A DNA stretch of 64,000 nt from Mediterranea massiliensis. GTDB taxonomy: Bacteria; Bacteroidota; Bacteroidia; Bacteroidales; Bacteroidaceae. Each line of letters opens with the position of its first letter. Within the stretch, counting starts at the first letter, position 1. Of this stretch, positions 16,810-26,611 are shown piece after piece. A model generated the notes under the pieces. It had not been told where the DNA came from and did not search any database. It was given only the letters and a program-made list of their open reading frames with translations. Made by a program: the position numbers and the translations under genes. The stretch covers positions 386,526-450,525 of the forward strand of contig NZ_LT635836.1 in NCBI RefSeq assembly GCF_900128475.1. The letters are read 5' to 3'.

Positions 16810-17811
16810 TCATTTGCACTTCTTATAATCGGCAATCAACCCCTCACGCATCCAGTTGGCCAGTGCCTGGCGGTTGTCGCTGATGACGAAGCGGCGCTGG
16901 TCGAAGCTGTTCTGGATGTTGCCCAGCTCCACGAACAAAGCCGGCGGCGTAGAGTTGAGCAGCACATACAGGTTGCGACTGCTCACCGTCCCCTCGAAAC
17001 CACGGTTGGGCTGATGGCGGTCGTACTTCCGTTCGAACGTGTTCTTCATGCCACGTGCCAACTGCTCGCCATACTTGCTGCCCGGCGCATGATAGAAGAA
17101 GACATCGGTCTGTGCCCGCTTGCTGCGACTGTCCACATGCAGGAAAACCGAACGGCAATACTTGTACTTCTTACGGTCACTGCGATAGAGTTCGTTGATC
17201 TTGACACAACGCTGTTTCAGACGTTCCACCTGATTGAGCGGAATGGGGTCGCCCATACACGTTTCGCGCTTGCTGTTCTTCAGGTAGTTTCCGTCACGGA
17301 TGCCGTCCTTTTTATCTTGAATGATAATATGTACTTCCGCACCTTCCTGCATCAGGTTGCGAGCCAGGCGGAGAGCCACGTCGTAGGCATATTCGTCCTC
17401 GTGCAGTTCGTGACCGTTCAGACGCCCGATGGCGCCGGGATCGGGTCCGCCATGGCCGCTGACTATGTAGAAGCAGGCTCCAGCCAGACTGCTGCCCGTC
17501 ACTTTGACATGCGAAAGTTTCTTGCCGAACAGCGGCTCCTTTATTTCCCGATTCTTTGCCGGAGCAGAGGCTCCTCCTTTCCCTTTCAGCGGAGGAAGCA
17601 CGTAGCGTACCCCCAACAACAGTTCCCGTTTGCCTTTCAGCTTCTTCTCGTTCAGCCGCAGGAATTCCTTATAATAAGCCCGGCCGGGGCGGTGATTGCG
17701 CTGGAGGAACGAAGAAATACCCTCGCCTCTGCGAGGGGTGTCGGTAGTCTGCTGGGCTGCCACAGAGAGGGTGAACAAGGCCAATACAAAGGAAAGTAAA
17801 AAATGTCTCAT
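16810..17811 (-). CDS. N-acetylmuramoyl-L-alanine amidase (Amidase_3 type)
   Basis: A 333-residue secreted zinc amidase that removes stem peptides from MurNAc. The signal peptide is MRHFLLSFVLALFTLSVAAQ. A short region (about 20-110, with LRLNEKKLKGKRELLLGVRY) precedes the catalytic domain. Zinc ligands are the His in IVSGHGGPDPGA (about residue 121), the Glu in NGHELHEDEYAYD (about 138) and the His in VFLHVDSRSKR (about 218). The catalytic Glu is in ALFVELGNIQN (about 300). It converges with the NlpC/P60 gene; the two wall hydrolases form a local pair on opposite strands. Confidence 0.9.
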   Translation of the reverse strand: MRHFLLSFVLALFTLSVAAQQTTDTPRRGEGISSFLQRNHRPGRAYYKEFLRLNEKKLKGKRELLLGVRYVLPPLKGKGGASAPAKNREIKEPLFGKKLSHVKVTGSSLAGACFYIVSGHGGPDPGAIGRLNGHELHEDEYAYDVALRLARNLMQEGAEVHIIIQDKKDGIRDGNYLKNSKRETCMGDPIPLNQVERLKQRCVKINELYRSDRKKYKYCRSVFLHVDSRSKRAQTDVFFYHAPGSKYGEQLARGMKNTFERKYDRHQPNRGFEGTVSSRNLYVLLNSTPPALFVELGNIQNSFDQRRFVISDNRQALANWMREGLIADYKKCK

Positions 17812-17866
17812 TCTATTAAATCCACTAAAAATCCTGTTTCAGCCGACAAAATTACAGTATTTTCCG

Positions 17867-17874
17867 TACTTTTG
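17867..17874 (+). promoter_or_regulatory. promoter -7 element for the sulfhydrylase gene
   Basis: TACTTTTG matches TAnnTTTG, 49 bp before the ATG at 17924, in the divergent gap between the amidase and sulfhydrylase genes. No convincing -33 element was picked out. Confidence 0.5.
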
Positions 17875-17923
17875 CGAGAAATAATTGCATATAAAATACT
17901 AAAAACGATACAAATATTTGATT

Positions 17924-19204
17924 ATGACCAAGCGATTCAAACCCGAAACCCTGTGTGTACAGGCCGGCTGGTCTCCCAAGAAAGGAGAACCCCGCGTACT
18001 CCCCATCTACCAGAGTACAACCTTCAAATACGAGACAAGTGAACAAATGGCCCGCCTCTTCGACCTGGAAGACAGCGGATATTTCTATACCCGCCTGCAA
18101 AACCCCACCAACGATGCCGTAGCAGCCAAGATTGCCGCTCTCGAAGGTGGTGTAGCCGCTATGCTGACATCCAGCGGACAGGCTGCCAACTATTATGCCA
18201 TCTTCAACATCTGCCAGGCCGGCGACCATTTTGTCTGCTCTTCGGCCATCTACGGCGGTACGTTCAACCTTTTCGGCGTAACCATGAAGAAACAGGGCAT
18301 CGACGTGACGTTTGTCAACCCCGACGCCTCGGAAGAAGAAATCTCGGCAGCCTTCCGGCCCAACACCAAGGCGCTGTTCGGCGAAACCATCTCGAATCCG
18401 GCACTCGAAGTGCTCGATATCGAGAAATTTGCCCGCATCGCCCACAAGCACGGTGTACCCCTGATTGTAGACAATACGTTCCCCACGCCCATCAACTGCC
18501 GTCCCTTCGAATGGGGAGCCGACATCGTGGTACACTCCACCACCAAGTACATGGACGGACATGCCACCAGCGTAGGCGGCTGCATCGTGGACAGCGGTAA
18601 TTTCGACTGGGATGCCCATGCCGACAAGTTCCCCGGCCTCTGCACCCCCGACGAGTCGTACCACGGCCTGACCTACACAAAAGCTTTCGGCAAGATGGCC
18701 TACATCACCAAGGCTACCGCCCAGCTGATGCGCGACCTGGGCAGCATCCAGTCGCCCATGAACGCCTTCCTGCTGAACCTGGGACTGGAAACTCTGCACC
18801 TGCGCATGCCGCAACACTGCAAGAACGCACAGGCCGTGGCCGAGTACCTCGAAAAGAACGACCGCGTGGCATGGGTCAACTATTGCGGACTGCCCAGCAA
18901 CAAATACTACGCACTGGCACAGAAATACATGCCCAACGGTTCGTGCGGCGTCATCTCCTTCGGTCTGAAGGGCGGACGTGACGTAGCCATCAAGTTCATG
19001 GACCACCTGAAACTGGCCGCCATCGTGACCCACGTGGCCGATGCCCGTACGTGCGTGCTCCATCCTGCCAGCCACACACACCGCCAGCTGACCGACGAAC
19101 AGCTCATCGAAGCCGGCGTACGCCCCGACCTCATCCGCTTCTCGGTAGGCATCGAGAATGCCGACGACATCATCGCCGACATCGAACAGGCACTGAACGC
19201 CTGA
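17924..19204 (+). CDS. metY: O-acetylhomoserine sulfhydrylase (PLP-dependent)
   Basis: A 426-residue Cys/Met-metabolism PLP enzyme of the MetY type. It makes homocysteine, or cysteine-family products, from O-acetylhomoserine and sulfide. The PLP lysine is Lys208 in VVHSTTKYMDGH. The phosphate-binding stretch is TSSGQAAN (about 82-89) and the cofactor-stacking Tyr is in SAIYGG (about 107-112). The N-terminus ETLCVQAGWSP and PTNDAVAAKIAALEGG are typical of the subgroup. The ATG at 17924 is used rather than the TTG six bases upstream. The malic enzyme gene follows after 32 bp. Confidence 0.93.
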   Translation: MTKRFKPETLCVQAGWSPKKGEPRVLPIYQSTTFKYETSEQMARLFDLEDSGYFYTRLQNPTNDAVAAKIAALEGGVAAMLTSSGQAANYYAIFNICQAGDHFVCSSAIYGGTFNLFGVTMKKQGIDVTFVNPDASEEEISAAFRPNTKALFGETISNPALEVLDIEKFARIAHKHGVPLIVDNTFPTPINCRPFEWGADIVVHSTTKYMDGHATSVGGCIVDSGNFDWDAHADKFPGLCTPDESYHGLTYTKAFGKMAYITKATAQLMRDLGSIQSPMNAFLLNLGLETLHLRMPQHCKNAQAVAEYLEKNDRVAWVNYCGLPSNKYYALAQKYMPNGSCGVISFGLKGGRDVAIKFMDHLKLAAIVTHVADARTCVLHPASHTHRQLTDEQLIEAGVRPDLIRFSVGIENADDIIADIEQALNA

Positions 19205-19236
19205 CAAACATCGTCCAACGAAACAACTAAGAAGAT

Positions 19237-21525
19237 ATGGTAAAGATTACGAAAGAAGCCGCTTTGCTCTATCACTCGATGGGCAAACCGGGAAAGATTG
19301 AAGTGGTGCCCACCAAACCGTACACCACGCAGACCGACCTCTCGCTGGCCTACTCGCCCGGCGTAGCCGAACCTTGTCTCGAAATCGAGAAGAATCCGGA
19401 AGATGCCTACAAGTACACAGCCAAAGGCAACCTGGTGGCCGTCATTTCGAACGGTACCGCTGTGCTCGGACTGGGCGACATCGGTGCCCTGAGCGGCAAG
19501 CCGGTCATGGAAGGCAAGGGACTGCTGTTCAAGATTTATGCAGGAATTGATGTGTTCGACATCGAAGTGAACGAAAAGGACCCTGAAAAATTCATCCAGG
19601 CAGTAAAAGCTATCGCTCCTACCTTCGGAGGCATCAATCTGGAAGACATCAAGGCTCCCGAATGCTTCGAGATAGAACGTAGGCTGAAGGAGGAACTAGA
19701 CATCCCCGTAATGCACGACGACCAGCACGGAACGGCCATCATCTCGAGCGCCGGGCTGCTGAACGCCCTCGAAGTGGCCGGCAAGCGGATTGAAGACGTG
19801 CGCATCGTGGTGAACGGTGCCGGCGCATCGGCCATCTCGTGCACCAAGCTGTACGTGTCGCTCGGCGCCCGCCGTGAAAACATCCTGATGCTGGACAGTA
19901 AGGGGGTCATCACCAGCGACCGCGAAAACCTGACCGAACAGAAACGCTTCTTCGCCACCGACCGTCGTGACGTACACACACTGGCCGAAGCCATCAAGGG
20001 AGCCGACGTCTTCCTCGGCCTGTCCAAAGGCAACGTGCTGACGCAGGACATGGTACGCTCGATGGCCGACCATCCCATTGTCTTCGCCCTGGCCAACCCC
20101 ACTCCGGAAATTTCCTACGAAGAAGCCATGGCCGCCCGCCCCGACGTGCTGATGTCTACCGGCCGTTCGGACTACCCCAACCAGATCAACAACGTCATCG
20201 GCTTCCCCTATATCTTCCGCGGTGCGCTCGATACGCACGCACGTGCCATCAATGAGGAAATGAAAATAGCCGCCGTACACGCCATCGCCAACCTGGCCAA
20301 ACAGCCCGTACCCGACGTCGTGAACGAAGCCTACCACGTGAACAACTTCACCTTCGGACCGGAATACTTCATTCCGAAACCCGTTGACCCGCGTCTCATC
20401 ACGGAAGTATCGTGTGCCGTAGCCCGTGCCGCCATGGAGAGCGGTGTGGCCCGAAAGGAAATCAAAGACTGGGACGCCTACTGCCTGCAGCTGCGCGAAC
20501 TGATGGGCTACGAAAGCAAGCTCACCCGCCAGCTCTACGACACCGCCCGTCGCAACCCACAACGCGTGGTCTTTGCCGAAGGCATTCATCCCAACATGCT
20601 GAAAGCTGCCGTCGAAGCGAAAGCCGAAGGCATCTGCCATCCCATCCTGCTGGGTAATGACGAAGCCATCGTGAAGCTGGCCAAAGAACTCGACCTGAGC
20701 CTCGAAGGTATCGAAATCGTCAACCTGCGCCACCCCGACGAAGCACCGCGCCGCGAACGCTATGCACACATTCTGGCGCAGAAACGTGCCCGCCAGGGTG
20801 TCACCTACGAGGAAGCCAACGACAAGATGTTTGAACGCAACTACTTCGGCATGATGATGGTCGAGACGGGTGAAGCCGATGCTTTCATCACCGGCCTCTA
20901 TACCAAGTACAGTAACACCATCAAGGTAGCCAAGGAAGTCATTGGTATCCGCCCTGAATACAAGCATTTCGGCACCATGCACATCCTCAACTCCAAGAAG
21001 GGTACTTACTTCCTGGCCGACACGCTCATCAACCGTCACCCCGATACGGACACGCTGATCGACATCGCTAAGCTGTCGGAACACACTGTCCGCTTCTTCA
21101 ACCACACGCCGGTAATAGCCATGCTGAGCTACTCCAACTTCGGTGCCGACACAGAGGGAAGCCCTGTCAAGGTACACGAAGCCGTAGACTACATGCAACA
21201 GAACTATCCCGAACTGGCCATCGATGGCGAAATGCAGATGAACTTCGCCATGAACCGCGAGATGCGCGACAAGAAGTACCCCTTCACACGTCTCTTCGGG
21301 AAGGATGTCAATACACTGGTGTTCCCTAACCTCAGTTCGGCCAATTCGGCCTACAAACTGCTGCAGGCCATGGACACGGACGCCGAACTCATCGGCCCGA
21401 TACAGATGGGACTGAACAAGCCCATCCACTTCACCGACTTCGAAAGCTCCGTGCGCGACATCGTGAACATTACTGCCGTAGCCGTTATCGACGCCATTGT
21501 CGACAAAAAGAAAGCTGAACAATGA
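19237..21525 (+). CDS. maeB: NADP-dependent malic enzyme fused to phosphotransacetylase-like domain
   Basis: A 762-residue MaeB-type protein. The N-terminal malic domain (about 1-160) carries [15 protein letters not shown] and the metal/substrate-site motif [10 protein letters not shown] (about 163-172). The NAD(P)-binding domain (about 165-400) has [12 protein letters not shown] and ANPTPEIS. The C-terminal part (about 430-760) is homologous to phosphate acetyltransferase ([28 protein letters not shown]). In this fusion class the C-terminal domain usually works as an acetyl-CoA-responsive regulatory module. The enzyme converts malate to pyruvate and makes NADPH. The last four bases overlap the start of a small membrane-protein gene. 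Confidence 0.95.
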   Translation: MVKITKEAALLYHSMGKPGKIEVVPTKPYTTQTDLSLAYSPGVAEPCLEIEKNPEDAYKYTAKGNLVAVISNGTAVLGLGDIGALSGKPVMEGKGLLFKIYAGIDVFDIEVNEKDPEKFIQAVKAIAPTFGGINLEDIKAPECFEIERRLKEELDIPVMHDDQHGTAIISSAGLLNALEVAGKRIEDVRIVVNGAGASAISCTKLYVSLGARRENILMLDSKGVITSDRENLTEQKRFFATDRRDVHTLAEAIKGADVFLGLSKGNVLTQDMVRSMADHPIVFALANPTPEISYEEAMAARPDVLMSTGRSDYPNQINNVIGFPYIFRGALDTHARAINEEMKIAAVHAIANLAKQPVPDVVNEAYHVNNFTFGPEYFIPKPVDPRLITEVSCAVARAAMESGVARKEIKDWDAYCLQLRELMGYESKLTRQLYDTARRNPQRVVFAEGIHPNMLKAAVEAKAEGICHPILLGNDEAIVKLAKELDLSLEGIEIVNLRHPDEAPRRERYAHILAQKRARQGVTYEEANDKMFERNYFGMMMVETGEADAFITGLYTKYSNTIKVAKEVIGIRPEYKHFGTMHILNSKKGTYFLADTLINRHPDTDTLIDIAKLSEHTVRFFNHTPVIAMLSYSNFGADTEGSPVKVHEAVDYMQQNYPELAIDGEMQMNFAMNREMRDKKYPFTRLFGKDVNTLVFPNLSSANSAYKLLQAMDTDAELIGPIQMGLNKPIHFTDFESSVRDIVNITAVAVIDAIVDKKKAEQ

Positions 21526-21695
21526 AAAAGCCGCTATCCAAATCACAAATAGTCTGCATCACGCTGCTTTGGGCGTTACTTTGCTACTATGTTCTGGTGT
21601 ACAGCGAACGGATTGACGGTCCGGTCATCCTGATGATACTCATTTCGGCAGCCTTGGTATTCATCCCCGTCATCCAGTCACTGAAAAAGCGGTAA
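21522..21695 (+). CDS. small two-helix membrane protein, unknown function
   Basis: A 57-residue frame whose ATG overlaps the malic enzyme stop (ATGA at 21522-21525). It has a basic N-terminus (MKKPLSKSQ), a first hydrophobic helix (IVCITLLWALLCYYVLVY, about residues 10-27), a short polar loop (SERIDG) and a second helix (PVILMILISAALVFIPVI, about 34-51), and ends SLKKR. The positive-out-of-membrane ends suggest a hairpin with both termini in the cytoplasm. A strong terminator follows 20 bp later, so it closes the maeB transcript. No family was recognised. Confidence 0.7.
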   Translation: MKKPLSKSQIVCITLLWALLCYYVLVYSERIDGPVILMILISAALVFIPVIQSLKKR

Positions 21696-21715
21696 TATAT
21701 TATCTTATTTCCATT

Positions 21716-21760
21716 AAAAGCGAGATAAAACAACAAATATGACGTTTTATCTCGCTTTTT
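21716..21760 (+). terminator. intrinsic terminator after maeB and the small membrane gene
   Basis: A 16-bp stem (AAAAGCGAGATAAAAC at 21716-21731 with its complement at 21744-21759), a 12-base loop, and a T-rich end. Confidence 0.9.
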
Positions 21761-21772
21761 ATTTATAATTTG

Positions 21773-21803
21773 TTTGTTTATGTCATTTTTATATTTACAT
21801 TTG
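21773..21803 (+). promoter_or_regulatory. complete Bacteroides-type promoter of the first glutamate dehydrogenase
   Basis: TTTG at 21773-21776, a 19-bp spacer, then TACATTTG at 21796-21803, a full match to TTTG/TAnnTTTG. The start codon is 49 bp downstream of the -7 element. Confidence 0.8.
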
Positions 21804-21851
21804 CAACCGCAACTAAAAAAACAACTATAAAACAACTAATAAACAAAGATT

Positions 21852-23189
21852 ATGAATGCAGCTAAGGTATTAGAAGATTTGAAAAGACGGTTCCCCAACG
21901 AACCGGAGTATCATCAAGCCGTAGAAGAGGTATTGGGTACCATCGAAGAAGAGTACAACAAACACCCGGAATTCGACAAAGCCAACTTGATTGAACGTCT
22001 GTGCATCCCCGACCGCGTCTATCAGTTCCGCGTCACTTGGGTGGACGACAAAGGCAACGTACAAACCAACATGGGTTACCGTGTACAACATAACAATGCC
22101 ATCGGCCCGTACAAGGGTGGCATCCGTTTCCACTCGTCCGTCAATCTGGGCATTCTGAAGTTCCTGGCTTTCGAACAGACCTTCAAGAACTCGCTGACAA
22201 CCCTCCCGATGGGTGGCGGCAAAGGTGGTTCCGACTTTTCTCCGCGCGGCAAGTCGAATGCCGAAGTCATGCGTTTCTGCCAGGCTTTCATGCTGGAACT
22301 GTGGCGTCACATTGGTCCGGACATCGACGTACCGGCAGGCGATATCGGTGTAGGCGGTCGTGAAGTGGGCTTCATGTTCGGCATGTACAAGAAGCTGACG
22401 CGTGAATTCAGCGGTGTACTGACTGGTAAAGGCCGTGAATTCGGTGGTTCGCTCATCCGTCCCGAAGCAACCGGCTATGGTAACGTCTACTTCCTGATGG
22501 AAATGCTGAAAACTAAAGGCATGGACCTGAAAGGCAAGTCTGTCCTGATTTCCGGTTCGGGCAACGTAGCCCAATATACGGCTGAAAAAGTACTGCAGCT
22601 GGGTGGCAAGGTACTGACCATGTCCGACTCGGACGGATACGTGTACGACCCCGAAGGTATCGACCGCGAAAAGCTGGACTACATCATGGAACTGAAAAAC
22701 CTCTACCGCGGCCGCATCCGTGAATATGCCGAACAGTATCCAGGCGTGAAATATGTAGAAGGTGCCCGCCCCTGGGGAGAGAAAGCCGACATTGCCCTGC
22801 CTTCGGCTACGCAGAACGAAATCAATGGCGACGACGCCCGCAAACTGATTGCAAATGGTGTAATTGCCGTATCTGAAGGTGCCAATATGCCTTCTACACC
22901 GGAAGCCATCCGCGTCTTCCAGGAAGCGAAGATACTCTACGCTCCGGGCAAGGCAGCCAACGCTGGCGGTGTATCGGTATCAGGTCTTGAAATGACACAG
23001 AATTCCGAACGCCTGTCCTGGAGTGCCGAAGAAGTGGACCAGAAGCTGCACTACATCATGGAAAACATCCACGAAAATTGCGTGAAATATGGTACTGAAC
23101 CCGACGGCTATGTAAACTACGTGAAGGGTGCCAATGTGGCCGGCTTTATGAAAGTGGCCAACGCCATGATGGCTCAAGGAATTGTATGA
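21852..23189 (+). CDS. gdhA: glutamate dehydrogenase (hexameric, probably NADP-type)
   Basis: A 445-residue enzyme that interconverts 2-oxoglutarate plus ammonia and glutamate. Substrate-site motifs are IGPYKGGIRFH (about 82-92) and TTLPMGGGKGGSDF (about 117-130, with the catalytic-region Lys). The Rossmann fingerprint is SGSGNVAQYTAEK (about 236-248), followed by MSDSDG. The Ser-Asp-Ser after the second strand matches the NADP-dependent E. coli type, suggesting a biosynthetic, ammonia-assimilating role. It has its own strong promoter and terminator. A paralogue lies at 60580-61917 on the other strand. Confidence 0.95.
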   Translation: MNAAKVLEDLKRRFPNEPEYHQAVEEVLGTIEEEYNKHPEFDKANLIERLCIPDRVYQFRVTWVDDKGNVQTNMGYRVQHNNAIGPYKGGIRFHSSVNLGILKFLAFEQTFKNSLTTLPMGGGKGGSDFSPRGKSNAEVMRFCQAFMLELWRHIGPDIDVPAGDIGVGGREVGFMFGMYKKLTREFSGVLTGKGREFGGSLIRPEATGYGNVYFLMEMLKTKGMDLKGKSVLISGSGNVAQYTAEKVLQLGGKVLTMSDSDGYVYDPEGIDREKLDYIMELKNLYRGRIREYAEQYPGVKYVEGARPWGEKADIALPSATQNEINGDDARKLIANGVIAVSEGANMPSTPEAIRVFQEAKILYAPGKAANAGGVSVSGLEMTQNSERLSWSAEEVDQKLHYIMENIHENCVKYGTEPDGYVNYVKGANVAGFMKVANAMMAQGIV

Positions 23190-23238
23190 TGCGAAAACAA
23201 GATAAGCCATAGACACATACAACGTAAACAAAGTAGAG

Positions 23239-23270
23239 AAGCGGAAGGCAGTGATGCCTCCCGCTTTTTC
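23239..23270 (+). terminator. intrinsic terminator after glutamate dehydrogenase
   Basis: A 12-bp stem with one mismatch (AAGCGGAAGGCA / TGCCTCCCGCTT), a GTGA loop and a following T run. Confidence 0.85.
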
Positions 23271-23307
23271 TATATTAAAAGAGAACAAGACCATCACTCT
23301 CGTTACA

Positions 23308-23335
23308 TATCATCCTACAAATGATACATGAAACA
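23308..23335 (+). promoter_or_regulatory. candidate operator upstream of susC
   Basis: An inverted repeat TATCAT-N7-ATGATA (23308-23326) runs into TACATGAAACA (23325-23335). That 11-mer is the exact reverse complement of 28501-28511 at the next promoter of this locus. It sits about 50 bp upstream of the susC -7 element, a plausible place for activator binding by the hybrid two-component regulator. Confidence 0.45.
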
Positions 23336-23386
23336 AAAATGCCCGAGGATGTAACATCCCTTACAGCCTGCAATATTCCCATCCGA

Positions 23387-23394
23387 TAACTTTG
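23387..23394 (+). promoter_or_regulatory. promoter -7 element for susC
   Basis: TAACTTTG matches TAnnTTTG, 34 bp before the susC ATG. No good -33 TTTG is present, as expected for an activator-dependent promoter. Confidence 0.55.
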
Positions 23395-23428
23395 TAACCA
23401 GAAAATCAATTTTTTATTTACTAACGCC

Positions 23429-26400
23429 ATGAAAAAGGTAGCTATGAAAATCCTTTCCTGCCTTCTCTTTATTATAATAATGGGAAGTGCGGCGGTTCAG
23501 GCCCAGAACCGACAGATATCGGGCACAGTTATTTCAAAAACAGACAATTATCCGGTTATCGGAGCAACCGTTGTCGAAAAAGCCAATCCAGCGAACGGAG
23601 TGATTACCGATCTGGACGGTAATTTTTCCATCACAGTGGCACCCAATGCCGAACTGACCTTTTCCTATGTAGGTTACAAGAGCGTTACCCTGCCTGCCAC
23701 AGACCGTATGAACGTAGTGCTGGAAGAAGAGAACGAGCTGTTGCAGGAAGTCGTAGTAGTCGGTTACCAAACCCAGCGCAAAGCCGACCTGACCGGGTCT
23801 ATCGCCGTTGTCTCGACCGATGAAATCAAGACCACCTCGAACACCGACCCGATGCGCGCCCTCCAAGGAAAAGTGCCGGGTATGACCATTACGGCCAACG
23901 GTTCGCCCAGCGGTGTAGGTACAGTGCGTATCCGTGGTATCGGTTCGTTCAACTCTTCACAAGATCCTCTCTACATTGTGGATGGTGTGCCTACGACCCG
24001 TGCCCTGAACTCACTGAATGCAAACGACATCGAAAGCATGCAGGTACTGAAAGACGCCGCTTCGGCCTCCATCTATGGTTCACGTGCCTCCAACGGTGTC
24101 ATCATCATCACCACCAAACAAGGCAAAAAGTCCGAAAAGGTGAAAGTAGACTTCTCCGCCAATCTGACTGCCCAATTCTATTCGAATCAGTCGACAATGG
24201 ATTTGTGTAATTCTGCCCAATATGCTACGGCTATGGCCCAGGCAGCTCTGAACGACGGAATCGACCCCGTAACTTATGCTAGCGGTTATGGATTGAATCT
24301 GAATGCGGCCCAAGGTACTCCCATCACGGTATGGAACCCGGCCACCAACAGCTATGTGAACTATACGGTAAACGGACTGTATGACGGTTACGTCAATGCG
24401 AAGAAAACCATGAAATACTCCGACACCGACTGGCTGGACGAAATATCCCGCACCGGTTTTTCACAAAATTACGATCTATCCATCTCGAACGCTACTGACA
24501 AACACTCCACCATGTTCTCCCTGGGATACAAGAAGAATACCGGTATCATCAAATATACGGATTTCGAAAACATCGCAGCCCGTATGAATTCTTCTTATAA
24601 CATCAACAAATATGTGACCGTAGGCGAGAACTTCACCGTCACCTATTCCAGCCAGGTTGATGTGGCCCCGATGGAAAATGCGTTGAAGATGGCCCCTATC
24701 CTACCAGTTTACGAAAACGACGGAACGACATTCAGCGGCCCTGTAGGCAGCATGAGCGACCGTCAGAATCCACTGCGCGAAGCCTACCAGAACCGCAACA
24801 ACGCACTGAACTACTGGCGTCTGTTCGGTAATGCGTACGCTGAGCTGAAACCCATCAAAGGACTGACGTTGCGTACCAACTTCGGTATCGACTACTATTC
24901 GTCGTTCATCAACGCCATGACCCTCACCTACCATTCAGACATCGTCAACAACGACATTGCCAAGACCACCCTTTCGCACAACAACGAAGTGAACTGGACC
25001 TGGAGCAACACGGCCAACTACAATTTCCGCTTGGCCGACAAGCACGACATCACTGTGCTACTGGGTACGGAAATGAACAAGCAGACAGTCGTAGACTTCT
25101 CGGCCTACTCGGAAGAATATGCGCTGGAAGACCCCGACTACATGTGGCCCAACGCCGCCACCGGATCCATGCGTAACTCAGGTGCCAAGTTCGGCTACCG
25201 TCTGGCCTCCTTCTTCGGCAAAGTGGACTATAATTACGACGACTTTATTCTGGCCTCCTTTACCATCCGCCGCGACGGTTCTTCACGCTTTGGTAAAGAC
25301 CACCGTTGGGGTACCTTCCCGGCCGCCACACTGGGTTTCCGCCTCTCCAAACTGATACAAAAAGATTGGCTGGACGACTGGAAAGTACGTCTTTCCTGGG
25401 GACAAACCGGTAACCAAGCCATCGACAACAATGCCCAGTTCGGACTCTATGTGGCTGACTATGGCCTGGATCGCGTGACATCCACCGCTTACGACATATT
25501 CCTGCAAGGATCGGGTACGTTCCCGTCGGGTTATCGGGCTACTCAATACGCCAATCCGAATTTGAAATGGGAATCGGCAGAACAATTCAACGTCGGTACA
25601 GATTTCACATTGCTGCAAGGCAGTCTCTACGGTAGCATCGACGGTTATGTAAAGGATGTGGACGACATGCTTATCAGTCCGGCCTTCCTGGGTGCACTGG
25701 GCGAAGGTGGAAATTCCTGGCAAAACGGTCCTTCCTTGCGCAACTGGGGTATGGAATTTGCCTTAGGCTACCGCAAAACATTGGCCTGTGGACTGGGCAT
25801 CGACCTCAACGCCAATGTAGATTTCTTCCGTAACAAGGTAACCTACCTGCCCGAAACGACTACCGGTTCGTATGCCCATACCTCCCAAGAAAATCTGGTG
25901 GAAGCCGGTGTTTCCTATGGTTCTATGGTGGGCTACGTAGTAGAAGGACTTTTCCAAAATCAGGAAGAGGTAGATGCATCGGGACAACCCAATGCCCGTG
26001 TCGGCGGACTGAAATATGCCGACCTGGATGGCAACCACGAAATCAATGCCGACGACCAGACCTGGATTTACGATCCCGTACCGGCCTTCTCCTACGGCTT
26101 GAATATCGCACTCAATTACAAGAACTTCGACCTGAGCATGTTCTGGCAGGGAGTATGCAACCAGGATGTGTACAACAACCAGAAGTTCCAGACAGACTTC
26201 TGGGGTGTGAACGACCCGGGCTCCAACAAGGGCGAACGTGTGCTCCAGGCCTGGACGACCGCCAATACCAGCTCGACTATCCCGGCACTGAGTACCCTAA
26301 ATACAGCCGACGAAGGACGTGCCTCAAGCTACTTCGTTGAAAACGGTTCTTACCTGAAGCTCCGCAACCTGCAAATCGGATACAGCATACCTGCCAGTTT

Positions 26401-26560
26401 CCTGTCCAAATTCAAAATGAGCAGTGCCCGCTTCTACGTTGCCGGACAAAACCTGCTCACCGTCAAGAGCAAGAGTCTGACATGCACCGACCCGGAGAAT
26501 CCCAACTGGGCATACCCGCTCGCTACTTCTGTCTCGTTCGGTCTTCAAATAGGTTTTTAA
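23429..26560 (+). CDS. SusC-family TonB-dependent outer membrane transporter
   Basis: A 1043-residue outer-membrane importer for oligosaccharides. The signal peptide ends near residue 26 (AAVQAQ). A carboxypeptidase-regulatory-like domain follows (about 28-110, ISGTVISKTDNYPVIGATVV through LTFSYVGYKSV). The TonB box/plug region has EVVVVGYQTQRKADLTGSIA, the SusC hallmark DPLYIVDGVPT (about residue 178 on) and DAASASIYGSRASNGVIIIT. The C-terminus is FGLQIGF. It pairs with the SusD-like lipoprotein 51 bp downstream to form the lid-and-barrel complex. It has a terminator upstream and its own promoter, making it the first gene of the locus. Confidence 0.95.
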   Translation: MKKVAMKILSCLLFIIIMGSAAVQAQNRQISGTVISKTDNYPVIGATVVEKANPANGVITDLDGNFSITVAPNAELTFSYVGYKSVTLPATDRMNVVLEEENELLQEVVVVGYQTQRKADLTGSIAVVSTDEIKTTSNTDPMRALQGKVPGMTITANGSPSGVGTVRIRGIGSFNSSQDPLYIVDGVPTTRALNSLNANDIESMQVLKDAASASIYGSRASNGVIIITTKQGKKSEKVKVDFSANLTAQFYSNQSTMDLCNSAQYATAMAQAALNDGIDPVTYASGYGLNLNAAQGTPITVWNPATNSYVNYTVNGLYDGYVNAKKTMKYSDTDWLDEISRTGFSQNYDLSISNATDKHSTMFSLGYKKNTGIIKYTDFENIAARMNSSYNINKYVTVGENFTVTYSSQVDVAPMENALKMAPILPVYENDGTTFSGPVGSMSDRQNPLREAYQNRNNALNYWRLFGNAYAELKPIKGLTLRTNFGIDYYSSFINAMTLTYHSDIVNNDIAKTTLSHNNEVNWTWSNTANYNFRLADKHDITVLLGTEMNKQTVVDFSAYSEEYALEDPDYMWPNAATGSMRNSGAKFGYRLASFFGKVDYNYDDFILASFTIRRDGSSRFGKDHRWGTFPAATLGFRLSKLIQKDWLDDWKVRLSWGQTGNQAIDNNAQFGLYVADYGLDRVTSTAYDIFLQGSGTFPSGYRATQYANPNLKWESAEQFNVGTDFTLLQGSLYGSIDGYVKDVDDMLISPAFLGALGEGGNSWQNGPSLRNWGMEFALGYRKTLACGLGIDLNANVDFFRNKVTYLPETTTGSYAHTSQENLVEAGVSYGSMVGYVVEGLFQNQEEVDASGQPNARVGGLKYADLDGNHEINADDQTWIYDPVPAFSYGLNIALNYKNFDLSMFWQGVCNQDVYNNQKFQTDFWGVNDPGSNKGERVLQAWTTANTSSTIPALSTLNTADEGRASSYFVENGSYLKLRNLQIGYSIPASFLSKFKMSSARFYVAGQNLLTVKSKSLTCTDPENPNWAYPLATSVSFGLQIGF

Positions 26561-26611
26561 GATAAAAAGTTCAGGTTAACAATCCCAATTTCAATATTAA
26601 ACAAGAGAATC

